A DNA stretch of 64,000 bases from Mycolicibacterium litorale (GTDB lineage: Bacteria > Actinomycetota > Actinomycetes > Mycobacteriales > Mycobacteriaceae). A program made the position numbers and the translations under genes. The DNA lies in NCBI RefSeq assembly GCF_014218295.1, contig NZ_AP023287.1, forward strand, positions 248,001-312,000, read 5' to 3'. Below the pieces are notes generated by a model. That model was not told where the DNA came from, searched no databases, and was given only the letters and a program-made list of their open reading frames with translations. Shown here one piece after another: positions 8,396 through 15,685 of this stretch (the first letter of the stretch is position 1; each line of letters starts with the position of its first letter).

Positions 8396-9346
8396 ATGAG
8401 AGTCTCCGCCCGTTCCTACCTCATCGCCGGTGTGTCCCTCGCCAGCGCGGGCCTGATCGTCGGCGGGTCGAACACGCCCTCCCTCGACGCGAACCGGGCC
8501 GACACCGCCGTCGCCCCGATGGCGGCCACCACGCCCGCGCCGCGCGTGGACGCACCGGCGGTCCTCGTGCCGCCCGAGCCTGCCTCGGCGGCGTTCGTGG
8601 CGCCCGCGCCCCAACCCGGCGTGGCCGCGCAGATCGCCGTTCCCGACGTCGGGGGCCTCGACCCGGAGGAGGGCAGGCCCGGGATCCAACTCAGCCTGCT
8701 GACCGGCACACCCAACCTGGGCTACGGCAACGAGGGTCTGTTCAACGCCGGTGTGAACAACACCGGGAACTTCACCATCGGCGGCGACAACGACGGCGAC
8801 TTCAACATCGGCACCGGCAACGTGGGCGATTTCAACATCGGCTACGACAACGACGGTGACTTCAACATCGGCGGGGACAACGTCGGCGACTTCAACGTCG
8901 GCTTCGACAACACCGGCGGGGAACGCAATTTCGGCGCGGGCAACAGCGGCTCCTACAACCTCGGCTTCTTCAACACCGGTGCGTTCAACGTCGGGGTCGG
9001 CAACACCGGCGTCGGCAACGTGGGCTTCTTCAACACCGGCGACTACACCGTGGGCGCGTTCGACATCGGGATCCGCTACGCCGGCGCCAATCCCGGGCTC
9101 AGCACCGGACGCGCTGCAACACCCGACGAGGACGAGCGGGAGAGCACCACGCGCGTCACCCGGAACTCGCTGTCCGGCAACGACTCCGACAGCGCCACCG
9201 GCACCGGCGATGTCCAGGCGACCGGCACCCGTGCCGACAGGAAGCCGGCCACCGAGAAGGCAGCCGAGGACGACCGGGCGGCGGATGCGGAGACGGCCGC
9301 CCGCTCCTCGGCGGGTAGCCCCGACGGCGGTGACGACGACGCCTGA
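8396..9346 (+). CDS. Secreted decapeptide-repeat protein (MPTR-like, not PPE)
   Basis: A 316-residue protein. Residues 1-25 form a signal peptide (MRVSARSYLIAGVSLASAGLI). An Ala/Pro-rich linker follows to about residue 108. Twelve near-perfect decapeptides of type GxxNxGxxNx occupy residues 109-229, and a charged Glu/Asp/Arg-rich tail ends the protein. The repeat is the same as in PPE-MPTR proteins and should fold as a beta-helix of the pentapeptide-repeat class. No PPE domain and no lipobox are present. ATG 8396 is set by AGGAG at 8386-8390. Extracytoplasmic location is inferred; its role is unknown. Confidence 0.8.
   Translation: MRVSARSYLIAGVSLASAGLIVGGSNTPSLDANRADTAVAPMAATTPAPRVDAPAVLVPPEPASAAFVAPAPQPGVAAQIAVPDVGGLDPEEGRPGIQLSLLTGTPNLGYGNEGLFNAGVNNTGNFTIGGDNDGDFNIGTGNVGDFNIGYDNDGDFNIGGDNVGDFNVGFDNTGGERNFGAGNSGSYNLGFFNTGAFNVGVGNTGVGNVGFFNTGDYTVGAFDIGIRYAGANPGLSTGRAATPDEDERESTTRVTRNSLSGNDSDSATGTGDVQATGTRADRKPATEKAAEDDRAADAETAARSSAGSPDGGDDDA
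8720..9082 (+). repeat. Twelve 30-bp tandem units encoding GxxNxGxxNx decapeptides
   Basis: Each unit begins with Gly and carries Asn-x-Gly at positions 4-6, for example GGDNDGDFNI, GTGNVGDFNI and GFFNTGAFNV. One unit has an extra residue (GFDNTGGERNF). The units are more alike in the first half (DGDFNI/VGDFNI) than in the second, which suggests recent local duplication. The repeats are coding and not a CRISPR array. Confidence 0.85.
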
Positions 9347-9448
9347 GGCCCGATTCACCGTGCACACCGCAGCTCGTCGCCGTCACCACGACGATCGATG
9401 ACTCCGGTGACGGGTTTTCGCCGGGCCGCACGCGGGCACAGTGACGGC

Positions 9449-9703
9449 ATGGAAACGGTGACTCGACTCAGGCACGCACAACAGCGGATCCTGAAGATAC
9501 AGCGACGGCTGTGGCTGGCGCAGATCGCGATGTGGCCGACGCTGGCTGTCGCCGGGACGGTCACCGTCGCCGGGGTGGTGGTCCTGCTGCGACGGCGCTC
9601 CGCGGGTGGGCGCCACGAACTGCCCGAGTCGCCGGGGGCGCACCGTGTGGAGACGGTCGCCGAGCACAACGGCCAGGTCTCCCACGACGTTTCACCGACC
9701 TGA
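9449..9703 (+). CDS. Small single-pass membrane protein
   Basis: 84 residues starting METVTRLRHAQQRI. A basic amphipathic N-terminus is followed by one hydrophobic segment (about residues 24-46, ending GVVVLLRRRS) and a short polar tail, so the C-terminus is probably cytoplasmic. ATG 9449 was preferred over an upstream in-frame ATG at 9398, which adds unlikely Arg-rich sequence. It ends four bases before the convergent DUF1206 gene. Not recognised. Confidence 0.5.
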   Translation: METVTRLRHAQQRILKIQRRLWLAQIAMWPTLAVAGTVTVAGVVVLLRRRSAGGRHELPESPGAHRVETVAEHNGQVSHDVSPT

Positions 9704-9707
9704 CCGG

Positions 9708-10538
9708 TCACATCCGCGCGTAGCGGGTGAGCGCGAAGCTGTACAGGCCGTAGGCGGCGAAACCCGCCGCGGCGATCCCGATCAGCACGGTGCCGAACGG
9801 TGCCTGGCCCAGCGCTTTGACCGCGCCGTCGAGTCCGGTCGCCTTGGACGGGTCGGCGCGCACCGACGCGACCACCACGAGCAGTCCCGCGACGGCGAGC
9901 ACCACACCTTCCGCGACGTGCCCGCACACCCCGAGCACGGTCAGGGTCCGGCCGCCCGAGATGGTGAGGTCGTCGCGGAACCGGCGGGAGGCGCCCTTGA
10001 ACGCGAAGTAGCACCCGACCGCCATCACACCGAGGCCGATCACCGCCAGCACCGCCTTGCCCTCCGGGGTGCGCATCAGCCAGGTGCTCAGGCCGACGGA
10101 CCTTTCGGCGCTTGAATTGCGGCTGCCCAAGGCGAATTGGACGGCCATGGCCGCCACCGCGGCGTACACCGCCGCTAGCCCCAGAGCCTTGAGGCGGTTC
10201 ACCATCAGGAAGTCGTCGGGATCCGGATCGGGTTCGTGGTGCTCGCTGGGGTGCAGCCCGAGCACGGTTTCGGCCAGCCGCCACAACGTCAGCGGGACGA
10301 GCGCCACCGCGACCCCCCAGAGTGCGAGGAACCCGCCCTTGGTCTCGGCCAGGGTGGCCAGCGCACCGGACTGATCCGCATCGCCGTGGCCGGAGCCGAT
10401 GGCGATGCGGAAGATGATGTAGGCGATCAGCAGATGCAGGACCCCGTTGATCAGATATCCGGTCCGCGCCGCGATCTGGGCCCCGCGGTTGTTCGTGGCG
10501 GTGCGAACAGCGCCGGCGGCGCCGGTCTCATCCGTCAC
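9708..10538 (-). CDS. DUF1206 integral membrane protein
   Basis: 276 residues with about six membrane helices arranged as three similar two-helix units, the pattern of DUF1206 proteins common in actinobacteria. Clear helices are GYLINGVLHLLIAYIIF, FLALWGVAVALVPLTLW, LGLAAVYAAVAAMAVQF and GTVLIGIAAAGFAAYGL. It starts at GTG 10538, eight bases after the CsbD-like gene, so the two are likely co-transcribed. The family has no assigned biochemical function. The pairing with a CsbD-like protein suggests a general-stress role. Confidence 0.8.
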   Translation of the reverse strand: MTDETGAAGAVRTATNNRGAQIAARTGYLINGVLHLLIAYIIFRIAIGSGHGDADQSGALATLAETKGGFLALWGVAVALVPLTLWRLAETVLGLHPSEHHEPDPDPDDFLMVNRLKALGLAAVYAAVAAMAVQFALGSRNSSAERSVGLSTWLMRTPEGKAVLAVIGLGVMAVGCYFAFKGASRRFRDDLTISGGRTLTVLGVCGHVAEGVVLAVAGLLVVVASVRADPSKATGLDGAVKALGQAPFGTVLIGIAAAGFAAYGLYSFALTRYARM

Positions 10539-10546
10539 GGATGCGC

Positions 10547-10741
10547 TCAGTACCGGCGTGGGCGCCGACGCGAGCGAAAGGCGTCCTTGACCTTCTCGCC
10601 GGCGTCCTTGAGGTGGGCGATCCGCTCGTCACTGCGGCCGCGCGCCCTCATATCGGGATCGCCCAGGGCGTTGCCCGTGGCCGCCCTCATCCTGCCCTGG
10701 AGCTGTTGCAGTTTGTTCCTCGCCTTGTCGCTGGCGCTCAT
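10547..10741 (-). CDS. Small CsbD-like stress protein
   Basis: 64 residues, very hydrophilic and helical: ARNKLQQLQGRMRAATGNALGDP, then RSDERIAHLKDAGEKVKDAF and a basic tail. The pattern of Lys/Gln heptads around a Gly-Asp-Pro turn resembles CsbD-type proteins induced by general stress. ATG 10741 follows GAGGGG at a good distance. It is the first gene of a two-gene operon with DUF1206. Family membership is tentative. Confidence 0.65.
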   Translation of the reverse strand: MSASDKARNKLQQLQGRMRAATGNALGDPDMRARGRSDERIAHLKDAGEKVKDAFRSRRRPRRY

Positions 10742-10835
10742 CGGTGCCCCTCGTTTGTCGGTGTCCCGGTCGTCGAGACGCGTGCAAGGGGGTTACCCGT
10801 TCCAGTGCGTCGGCACCGCGAAACCCGGGGCGGTC

Positions 10836-10866
10836 TTGACCTCAACAGTGGTTGAGGTCACACCAT
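10836..10866 (+). promoter_or_regulatory. MerR/SoxR-type operator-promoter of nat
   Basis: TGACCTCAAC at 10837-10846 is perfectly mirrored by GTTGAGGTCA at 10851-10860 around a four-base centre. A -35 box TTGACC (10836-10841) and a weak -10 box CACCAT (10861-10866) are separated by 19 bp. Over-long spacing with the dyad filling it is the hallmark of MerR-family promoters, which are twisted into register by the bound activator. The -10 box ends six bases before ATG 10873, so the transcript would be leaderless. No merR-type gene is in the window. Confidence 0.6.
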
Positions 10867-10872
10867 GGCGGC

Positions 10873-11697
10873 ATGACCGTCACACCGTCCTACCTGAGGA
10901 GGATCGGATACCGCGGTGACGCCGATCCCACCCTCGACACGCTGCACGCGTTGGTCGCCGCACACAACCGCGCCATCCCGTTCGAGAACCTCGACCCGCT
11001 GCTCGGTATCCCGGTCGCCGACCTCAGCGCGGCCGCGCTCACCGACAAGCTGGTGCACCGCAGGCGCGGCGGTTACTGCTACGAGCACAACGGGCTGATG
11101 GGGTATGCGCTCGAGGAGCTGGGCTTCGGCGTCGAACGGCTCGCGGCCCGGGTGGTGTGGATGCGCCAGGACGACGCGCTGCCCGCCCAGACCCACCAGC
11201 TGCTCGCCGTGACCGTGCCGGGTGTGCCGGATCGTCACCTGGTGGACGTCGGCTTCGGCGGGCAGACACCGTCCGCACCGATCCGTCTCGACACCGACGC
11301 CGAGCAGAGCACCCGGCACGAGCCGTACCGGATCCGCGGCCACCGCGACGGCCGTGTGCTCGAATCGCGGATCCACGACGCCTGGCAGCCGCTGTACGTG
11401 TTCACCGACCGGCCGCAACCGCTGATCGATCTCGAGGTCGGCAGCTGGTACGTGTCGACGCATCCCTCCTCCCCGTTCGTGACGGGTCTGACCGCGGCGC
11501 TGGTGACCGACGACGCTCGCTGGAACCTGCGGGGCCGCCACCTCACGGTGCACCGCGCGGGGGGCAGTGAGCGGATCCGCTTCGACACCGCCGCGCAGGT
11601 GCTCGACGCGCTGGCCGACCGGTTCGGCATCGACCTGGCCGATCTCGGTGACCGCGCAGACGTGGAGAAGCGTGTGCACGACGTGCTCGACAGCTGA
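10873..11697 (+). CDS. nat: Arylamine N-acetyltransferase
   Basis: Transfers acetyl or propionyl groups from CoA to arylamines and hydrazines. In mycobacteria it acetylates isoniazid and is linked to sterol-derived CoA pools. The 274-residue protein has the catalytic triad of the family: Cys in RRGGYCYEHN (about residue 70), His in THQLLAV (about 110) and Asp in LVDVGFGG (about 125). Length is normal. M. tuberculosis nat sits in the cholesterol operon, but here it stands alone behind a MerR-type promoter, so its regulation probably differs. The next gene (AraC type) begins 54 bases downstream. Confidence 0.93.
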   Translation: MTVTPSYLRRIGYRGDADPTLDTLHALVAAHNRAIPFENLDPLLGIPVADLSAAALTDKLVHRRRGGYCYEHNGLMGYALEELGFGVERLAARVVWMRQDDALPAQTHQLLAVTVPGVPDRHLVDVGFGGQTPSAPIRLDTDAEQSTRHEPYRIRGHRDGRVLESRIHDAWQPLYVFTDRPQPLIDLEVGSWYVSTHPSSPFVTGLTAALVTDDARWNLRGRHLTVHRAGGSERIRFDTAAQVLDALADRFGIDLADLGDRADVEKRVHDVLDS

Positions 11698-11751
11698 GCA
11701 CAGCAGGAATTGTCATGTCCCCGTAGACGGGCGGCGGCGATACTCGATCAC

Positions 11752-12657
11752 GTGAGTACACCGGCACGGCGGGATCGGCTGCGGGAACTGCTCGACGCCG
11801 TGGTCGACGCGACGAACCCCGAAGTGGGGGACATGGCGCGCAGCAGCTACGCCTCGGAGTTCCACTTCTCGCGTGAGGTGCGCCGGCTCACCGGTGAGCC
11901 GCCGGCCGCCCTGCGCCGGCGGATCATGCTGGAACGCGCGGCCTGGCGGCTGCACCGCGGCGAAACCGTCTCGGCCGTCGCCGCCGACGAGGGCTGGTCG
12001 TCACCCGAGGTGTTCTCGCGGGCGTTCCGCCGGACGTTCGGGGTGCCGCCGTCACGCGCCGGTGACGTGGCGTTCCGCGTGCCCGCACCCAACGGCCTGC
12101 ACTTCCATCCGCCGCAGTCGCTGTGGCTCGACGGCGACGGCACCGACAAGGAGCCCGACCCGAGCCGGCTCATGGTCGCCCACGACATCGCCGATACGGC
12201 GTACCTGATCGAGCGGGCACACCTGCTCAGCGACGAGCAGTGGTGGCAGGAGGTCGCGCCGGGCCAGGTGGTGCTGCACTGGGACGGCCCGGAGCCGAGC
12301 GTCGGCGCCGTACTGGGCGCACTGGTGTGGACCAAGGAGGTGTGGCTGGCCACGATCGAGGGACGCGACTTCCCCGACCGCGACGCGACCATGACGGCGG
12401 GGCCGCTCGCCGCGCGGCATGCGGACGTCGGAAAGCGCTGGGCGGCAATGGTATCGGAGTACACGGCCGCAGGCAGGATGGGCGACACGGTGATCGACGC
12501 GCTCTGCGATCCGCCCGAGTCGTTCCAGCTGTACGGGATCGTGGCGCACGTGCTCACGTATTCGGCGCACCGCCGCGGGCTGGTGCGGGCCATGCTCGCC
12601 GGGCTGGGCGTGGCGACCGATCAGGGCGATCCGTTGGACTGGATGAGGAGACACTGA
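11752..12657 (+). CDS. AraC-type DNA-binding domain fused to a DinB-like domain
   Basis: 301 residues. Residues 1-105 form a double helix-turn-helix of the AraC type (SYASEFHFSREVRRLTGEPP and SSPEVFSRAFRRTFGVPPS). Unusually it is N-terminal. The rest looks like a DinB/YfiT-like four-helix domain, with a late His-containing helix GIVAHVLTYSAHRRGL. GTG 11752 gives VSTPARRD. An upstream in-frame ATG at 11710 adds unlikely sequence. It is followed after two bases by a DHFR-like reductase gene, so the pair is an operon. Targets and ligand are unknown. Confidence 0.75.
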   Translation: MSTPARRDRLRELLDAVVDATNPEVGDMARSSYASEFHFSREVRRLTGEPPAALRRRIMLERAAWRLHRGETVSAVAADEGWSSPEVFSRAFRRTFGVPPSRAGDVAFRVPAPNGLHFHPPQSLWLDGDGTDKEPDPSRLMVAHDIADTAYLIERAHLLSDEQWWQEVAPGQVVLHWDGPEPSVGAVLGALVWTKEVWLATIEGRDFPDRDATMTAGPLAARHADVGKRWAAMVSEYTAAGRMGDTVIDALCDPPESFQLYGIVAHVLTYSAHRRGLVRAMLAGLGVATDQGDPLDWMRRH

Positions 12658-12659
12658 AG

Positions 12660-13184
12660 ATGGCGACCGTGTACTACACCGCGTCGAGCCTGGACGGCTA
12701 CATCGTCGACGAGGACGACAGCCTGGACTGGCTGGTCACCCGCGACATCGACCCCGACGGGCCGTTCCATTACGACGCGTTCGCCGACACCGTGGGCGCG
12801 CTGGTGATGGGTTCGGCCACCTACGAGTGGATCGTGAAGAACCAACCGGGGCAATGGATGTACCAGCAGCCGTCGTGGGTGCTGACGCATCGGCCCGGCA
12901 TCGTCGCCGACGGGCACCCCGTGCAGACGTTCCAGGGCGAGGTGACCGACCTGCATCCGAAACTGGTGTCCGCGGCCGCGGGTAAGGACGTGTGGGTGGT
13001 CGGCGGCGGGGACGTGGCCGCGCAGTTCGTCTCGGCGGGACTCGTCGACGAACTGATCGTCAGCTATGCGCCGTGCACGCTGGGCGGTGGCTCGCGCGTC
13101 CTGCCGATCCGGTCGGAATGGCGGCTGGTCGAATCGGCGGTGAACGGCGAATTCGTCTGCGCCCGCTGGCGTATCGCGTCGTGA
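12660..13184 (+). CDS. DHFR-fold reductase (RibD C-terminal domain family)
   Basis: 174 residues of the RibD_C/DHFR-like fold, which binds NAD(P)H. MATVYYTASSLDGYIVDEDDSLDWL is typical of stand-alone family members (shown in two parts: MATVYYTASSLDGYI and DSLDWL). VMGSATYEWI and the dinucleotide motif WVVGGGDVAAQF are also clear. ATG 12660 lies two bases after the AraC-DinB stop, so translation is coupled. These proteins are often annotated as dihydrofolate reductase but seldom have that activity. The substrate is unknown. Confidence 0.8.
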   Translation: MATVYYTASSLDGYIVDEDDSLDWLVTRDIDPDGPFHYDAFADTVGALVMGSATYEWIVKNQPGQWMYQQPSWVLTHRPGIVADGHPVQTFQGEVTDLHPKLVSAAAGKDVWVVGGGDVAAQFVSAGLVDELIVSYAPCTLGGGSRVLPIRSEWRLVESAVNGEFVCARWRIAS

Positions 13185-13187
13185 GGA

Positions 13188-13808
13188 TCAGCCGGCTGTG
13201 GTGGGTATGCCGTTGCGCCGGATGAACTCCCGCGATTTGAGCAGGAATTCGAGTTGGCTGTGCACCTGGCGCAGCGGGTCGAGGCTGTGGGTCGCCCGGC
13301 ACAGCACCACCGCGCCCTCGAGTGCGGCGATGCACGTGATCGCCAGCGACGCGGCCTCGCTCTCCTCGCACCCGTCGACCAAAAACGCGCGCGTCAGTGC
13401 GTCACGCCAGTGTCCGAAGATCGCCCCGGCCACCGTGGTCAGGTGCGGGGCGTCGTCCTCCGACGAACCGATCGCCGCGGCCACCACGGGACAGCCCGCC
13501 GTGAAATCGCTCTCGGCGAGGATGCGGTCCCAGAACTCGACGAAGCGTTGCACGAGGTGTGGACCGCCCTTGGTCGCCGCCTCGTCGATCAGCTCGGTGA
13601 TGGAGTCGCCGGCGAACTGCAGGGCTTCGAAGACGATCTGATTGCGCCCGTCGGGGAAGTGGTAGTAGACGCTGCCCCTTGGCGCACCGCTGCGCTGGAG
13701 CACCTCGTCGATCGTCACGCCGGCCGCGCCGCGCTCGCGGAGCACTTCGGCGGCGCCGATCAACATGTTGGTGCGCGTCGAACCGCGCTTGGTGCGGGTG
13801 TTGGTCAT
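13188..13808 (-). CDS. TetR-family repressor (LmrA/YxaF-like)
   Basis: 206 residues. The N-terminal helix-turn-helix is clear (GVTIDEVLQRSGAPRGSVYYHF), and the C-terminal domain with CPVVAAAIGS resembles LmrA/YxaF/QacR-type regulators that sense small organic compounds. ATG 13808 (MTNTRTKRGS) is preferred; ATG 13829 is possible. It lies ten bases after the stop of a 43-codon ORF that has the only good ribosome site on this transcript. It converges on the DHFR-like gene with three bases between them. The target is probably its own promoter at 13977-14005. Confidence 0.8.
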   Translation of the reverse strand: MTNTRTKRGSTRTNMLIGAAEVLRERGAAGVTIDEVLQRSGAPRGSVYYHFPDGRNQIVFEALQFAGDSITELIDEAATKGGPHLVQRFVEFWDRILAESDFTAGCPVVAAAIGSSEDDAPHLTTVAGAIFGHWRDALTRAFLVDGCEESEAASLAITCIAALEGAVVLCRATHSLDPLRQVHSQLEFLLKSREFIRRNGIPTTAG

Positions 13809-13818
13809 CGGAGTGCGT

Positions 13819-13950
13819 TCAGGCGACATGAGGCGGGCGCTGCGGCGCCGGTCGCCATCCGAGGCCACGCGCGGAGATCTCGAGACGCCGACGGTGCGGG
13901 TGGCGGTGCACGAACCGGAAGCCGGCGATGTTGACCTCGACCACCCACAT
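13819..13950 (-). CDS. 43-residue small protein or leader peptide upstream of TetR
   Basis: MWVVEVNIAGFRFVHRHPHR begins a very basic peptide rich in His, Arg and Pro that ends QRPPHVA. ATG 13950 follows AAAGAGG and sits about 27 bases downstream of a strong promoter, so translation is credible. Its stop is ten bases before the TetR ATG, which has no ribosome site of its own, so it may couple TetR translation. Not recognised in any family. Confidence 0.5.
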   Translation of the reverse strand: MWVVEVNIAGFRFVHRHPHRRRLEISARGLGWRPAPQRPPHVA

Positions 13951-13976
13951 GTCAAGCCTCTTTCTGTATGAGATAG

Positions 13977-14005
13977 AGCATAAAACACCGGCAGGGGTGA
14001 GACAA
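13977..14005 (-). promoter_or_regulatory. Sigma-A-type promoter of the small ORF-TetR unit
   Basis: On the minus strand TTGTCT (14000-14005) and TATGCT (13977-13982) are separated by 17 bp, close to the consensus for housekeeping promoters. Transcription would begin about 13970, some 20 bases before ATG 13950. The AT-rich bases TATG and CATA flanking CTCTATCT just downstream could be the autoregulatory site. Confidence 0.6.
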
Positions 14006-14118
14006 CAACTCCGTGTTTGGGAGGGGATTGGCGCGGGAATATGGCTATGTGCATAATGATCTCCGGCGCCCGCCTCGGCGGCCCCGGGGCGAGCGTCACA
14101 CCAACTTCCCGGGTCACG

Positions 14119-14152
14119 AAAAAGGCTCCCACCCGCAGGTGGGAGCCTTTTT
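14119..14152. terminator. Strong bidirectional terminator
   Basis: A 14-bp perfect stem (AAAAAGGCTCCCAC at 14119-14132 and its mirror at 14139-14152) with a six-base loop gives GC-rich hairpin plus T-run in both directions. It lies nine bases after the aldehyde dehydrogenase stop and must end that minus-strand transcript. From 14011 to 14118 I see no gene. Confidence 0.85.
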
Positions 14153-14160
14153 CGGCGCTG

Positions 14161-15639
14161 CTACTCCGGGGAGTAGCCGAACGGCAGCAGTGTGCTCTTG
14201 GCCTGACAGTACTGCTCGATGCCCTCAGGACCGTTCTCCCGGCCGATGCCCGAGTTCTTGTAGCCGCCGAACGGCGCGCCGGGATCGAACGCGTACATGT
14301 TGACCGCGTAGGTGCCGGTGCGGATCTTGCCGGCCACCTCGAGCGCCTTCTTGTTGTCGGTGGTCCAGACGCTGCCGGCCAGCCCATACACCGAATCGTT
14401 GGCGATGCGGATCGCGTCCTCCTCGGTGTCGTAGGGAATCACCGCCAGCACCGGGCCGAAGATCTCCTCCTGCGCGATGGTCATCGAGTTGTCCACGTCG
14501 GCGAACACGGTGGGCTGCACGAACCAGCCGCTGTCGAGGCCTTCGGGGCGGCCGCCGCCGGTGACCACGCGGGCGCCTTCCTCGATGCCCTTGGCGATGT
14601 AGCTCTCGACCCGTTCGCGCTGCTTCTCGCTGATCAATGGGCCGATGGCGGCGTTCGGATCGTCGGGCAGTCCGACGGGCATGGCCGCGACGAAATTGGC
14701 GAGCTTCTCCACCAGCTCGTCGTAGCGGGACCGCGGCGCCAGGATGCGGGTCTGCGCGACGCACGCCTGACCGGAGTTCATCACGCCGGAGAACGCCAGC
14801 ATCGGGAGTGTGGAATCCAGATCGGCGTCTTCGAGCACGATCGCCGCCGACTTACCGCCCAGCTCCAGCGTGCACGGCTTGAGCCGTTCCGCCGCCAGCT
14901 TGCCGATCTCCTTGCCGACCGCGGAGCTGCCGGTGAAGGTGAACTTGTCGAGTTCGGGATTGGCGGTCAGTGCGCGGCCGGTCTCGGCGCCGCCGGGCAC
15001 CACGGACAGCACCCCTTCGGGCAGTCCGGCCTCGGCGAACATCTGCGCCATCGCGAACACCGACAGCGGCGTCTCGGCGGCGGGTTTCAGCACGACGGTG
15101 CAGCCGGCGAGCAGGGCCGGGCCCAGCTTGTTCGCCGCCAGGAAGAACGGCACGTTCCACGCGGTGATCGCGCCGACGACGCCGATCGGCTCGCGCGTGA
15201 CCAGGGTCTGGCCGTAGATGCCGTCACGGATCTCCGACCACCGGAACTTGTCGGCGGCGCCGGCGTAGTAGGTGAACGCCGACATCGCCGCGCCGTACTG
15301 CATCATGTCGACGATGGTCTGGGGTTGACCGGTCTCGGCGGCGAGCAGGTATTTCAGCTCGTCGCCGCGCTCCTCCATGAGCGTGACGGCGGCCCCCAGG
15401 ATCGCCGCCCGTTCGTCCGGCGACATCCGCGGCCACGGCCCCTCGTCGAACGCCTTGCGAGCGGCGGCGCACGCCGCGTCGACGTCGGCCTGCGCGGCCA
15501 GCGGCACCTGGCCGACCTTCTCGCCGGTCGCCGGGGAGAACACCTCGATGACCTCGGAGGTCGACGGTTGCACCCACTGGCCGCCGATGAAGAGCTTGTC
15601 CCACGTCGTCTTGTGAGCTGTCTGCACGGTCTGTGTCAT
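14161..15639 (-). CDS. NAD(P)-dependent aldehyde dehydrogenase (Rv0223c-like)
   Basis: Oxidises an aldehyde to the carboxylic acid. The 492-residue protein has the family core: the coenzyme segment ITAWNVPFFLAANKLGPALL, the glycine motif FTGSSAVGKEIGKL, the general base Glu in LELGGKSA and the catalytic Cys in NSGQACVAQTR. ATG 15639 fits a leaderless transcript with TAGTGT at 15647-15652. A GTG at 15648 would fall within that box. The upstream gene is the Rv0224c-like methyltransferase, 46 bases away, matching M. tuberculosis order. The aldehyde substrate is unknown. A terminator follows immediately. Confidence 0.9.
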   Translation of the reverse strand: MTQTVQTAHKTTWDKLFIGGQWVQPSTSEVIEVFSPATGEKVGQVPLAAQADVDAACAAARKAFDEGPWPRMSPDERAAILGAAVTLMEERGDELKYLLAAETGQPQTIVDMMQYGAAMSAFTYYAGAADKFRWSEIRDGIYGQTLVTREPIGVVGAITAWNVPFFLAANKLGPALLAGCTVVLKPAAETPLSVFAMAQMFAEAGLPEGVLSVVPGGAETGRALTANPELDKFTFTGSSAVGKEIGKLAAERLKPCTLELGGKSAAIVLEDADLDSTLPMLAFSGVMNSGQACVAQTRILAPRSRYDELVEKLANFVAAMPVGLPDDPNAAIGPLISEKQRERVESYIAKGIEEGARVVTGGGRPEGLDSGWFVQPTVFADVDNSMTIAQEEIFGPVLAVIPYDTEEDAIRIANDSVYGLAGSVWTTDNKKALEVAGKIRTGTYAVNMYAFDPGAPFGGYKNSGIGRENGPEGIEQYCQAKSTLLPFGYSPE

Positions 15640-15646
15640 GAGCGTC

Positions 15647-15652
15647 ACACTA
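15647..15652 (-). promoter_or_regulatory. -10 box of leaderless aldehyde dehydrogenase promoter
   Basis: TAGTGT on the minus strand is seven bases before ATG 15639, within the gap after the methyltransferase gene. It implies that the dehydrogenase has its own promoter besides any read-through. Confidence 0.5.
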
Positions 15653-15685
15653 CCCAGATTTCGGCCAAACGAGAACCTGTTGCAG

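Noticed and set aside
8720..9082. Regular 30-bp repeats as a CRISPR array
   Set aside because: Units are contiguous without spacers and encode in-frame decapeptides.
10793..10826. Possible SigF promoter (GGGTTT and GGGTAA, minus strand) for the CsbD-DUF1206 operon
   Set aside because: The spacing is 22 bases; SigF promoters need about 15-17.
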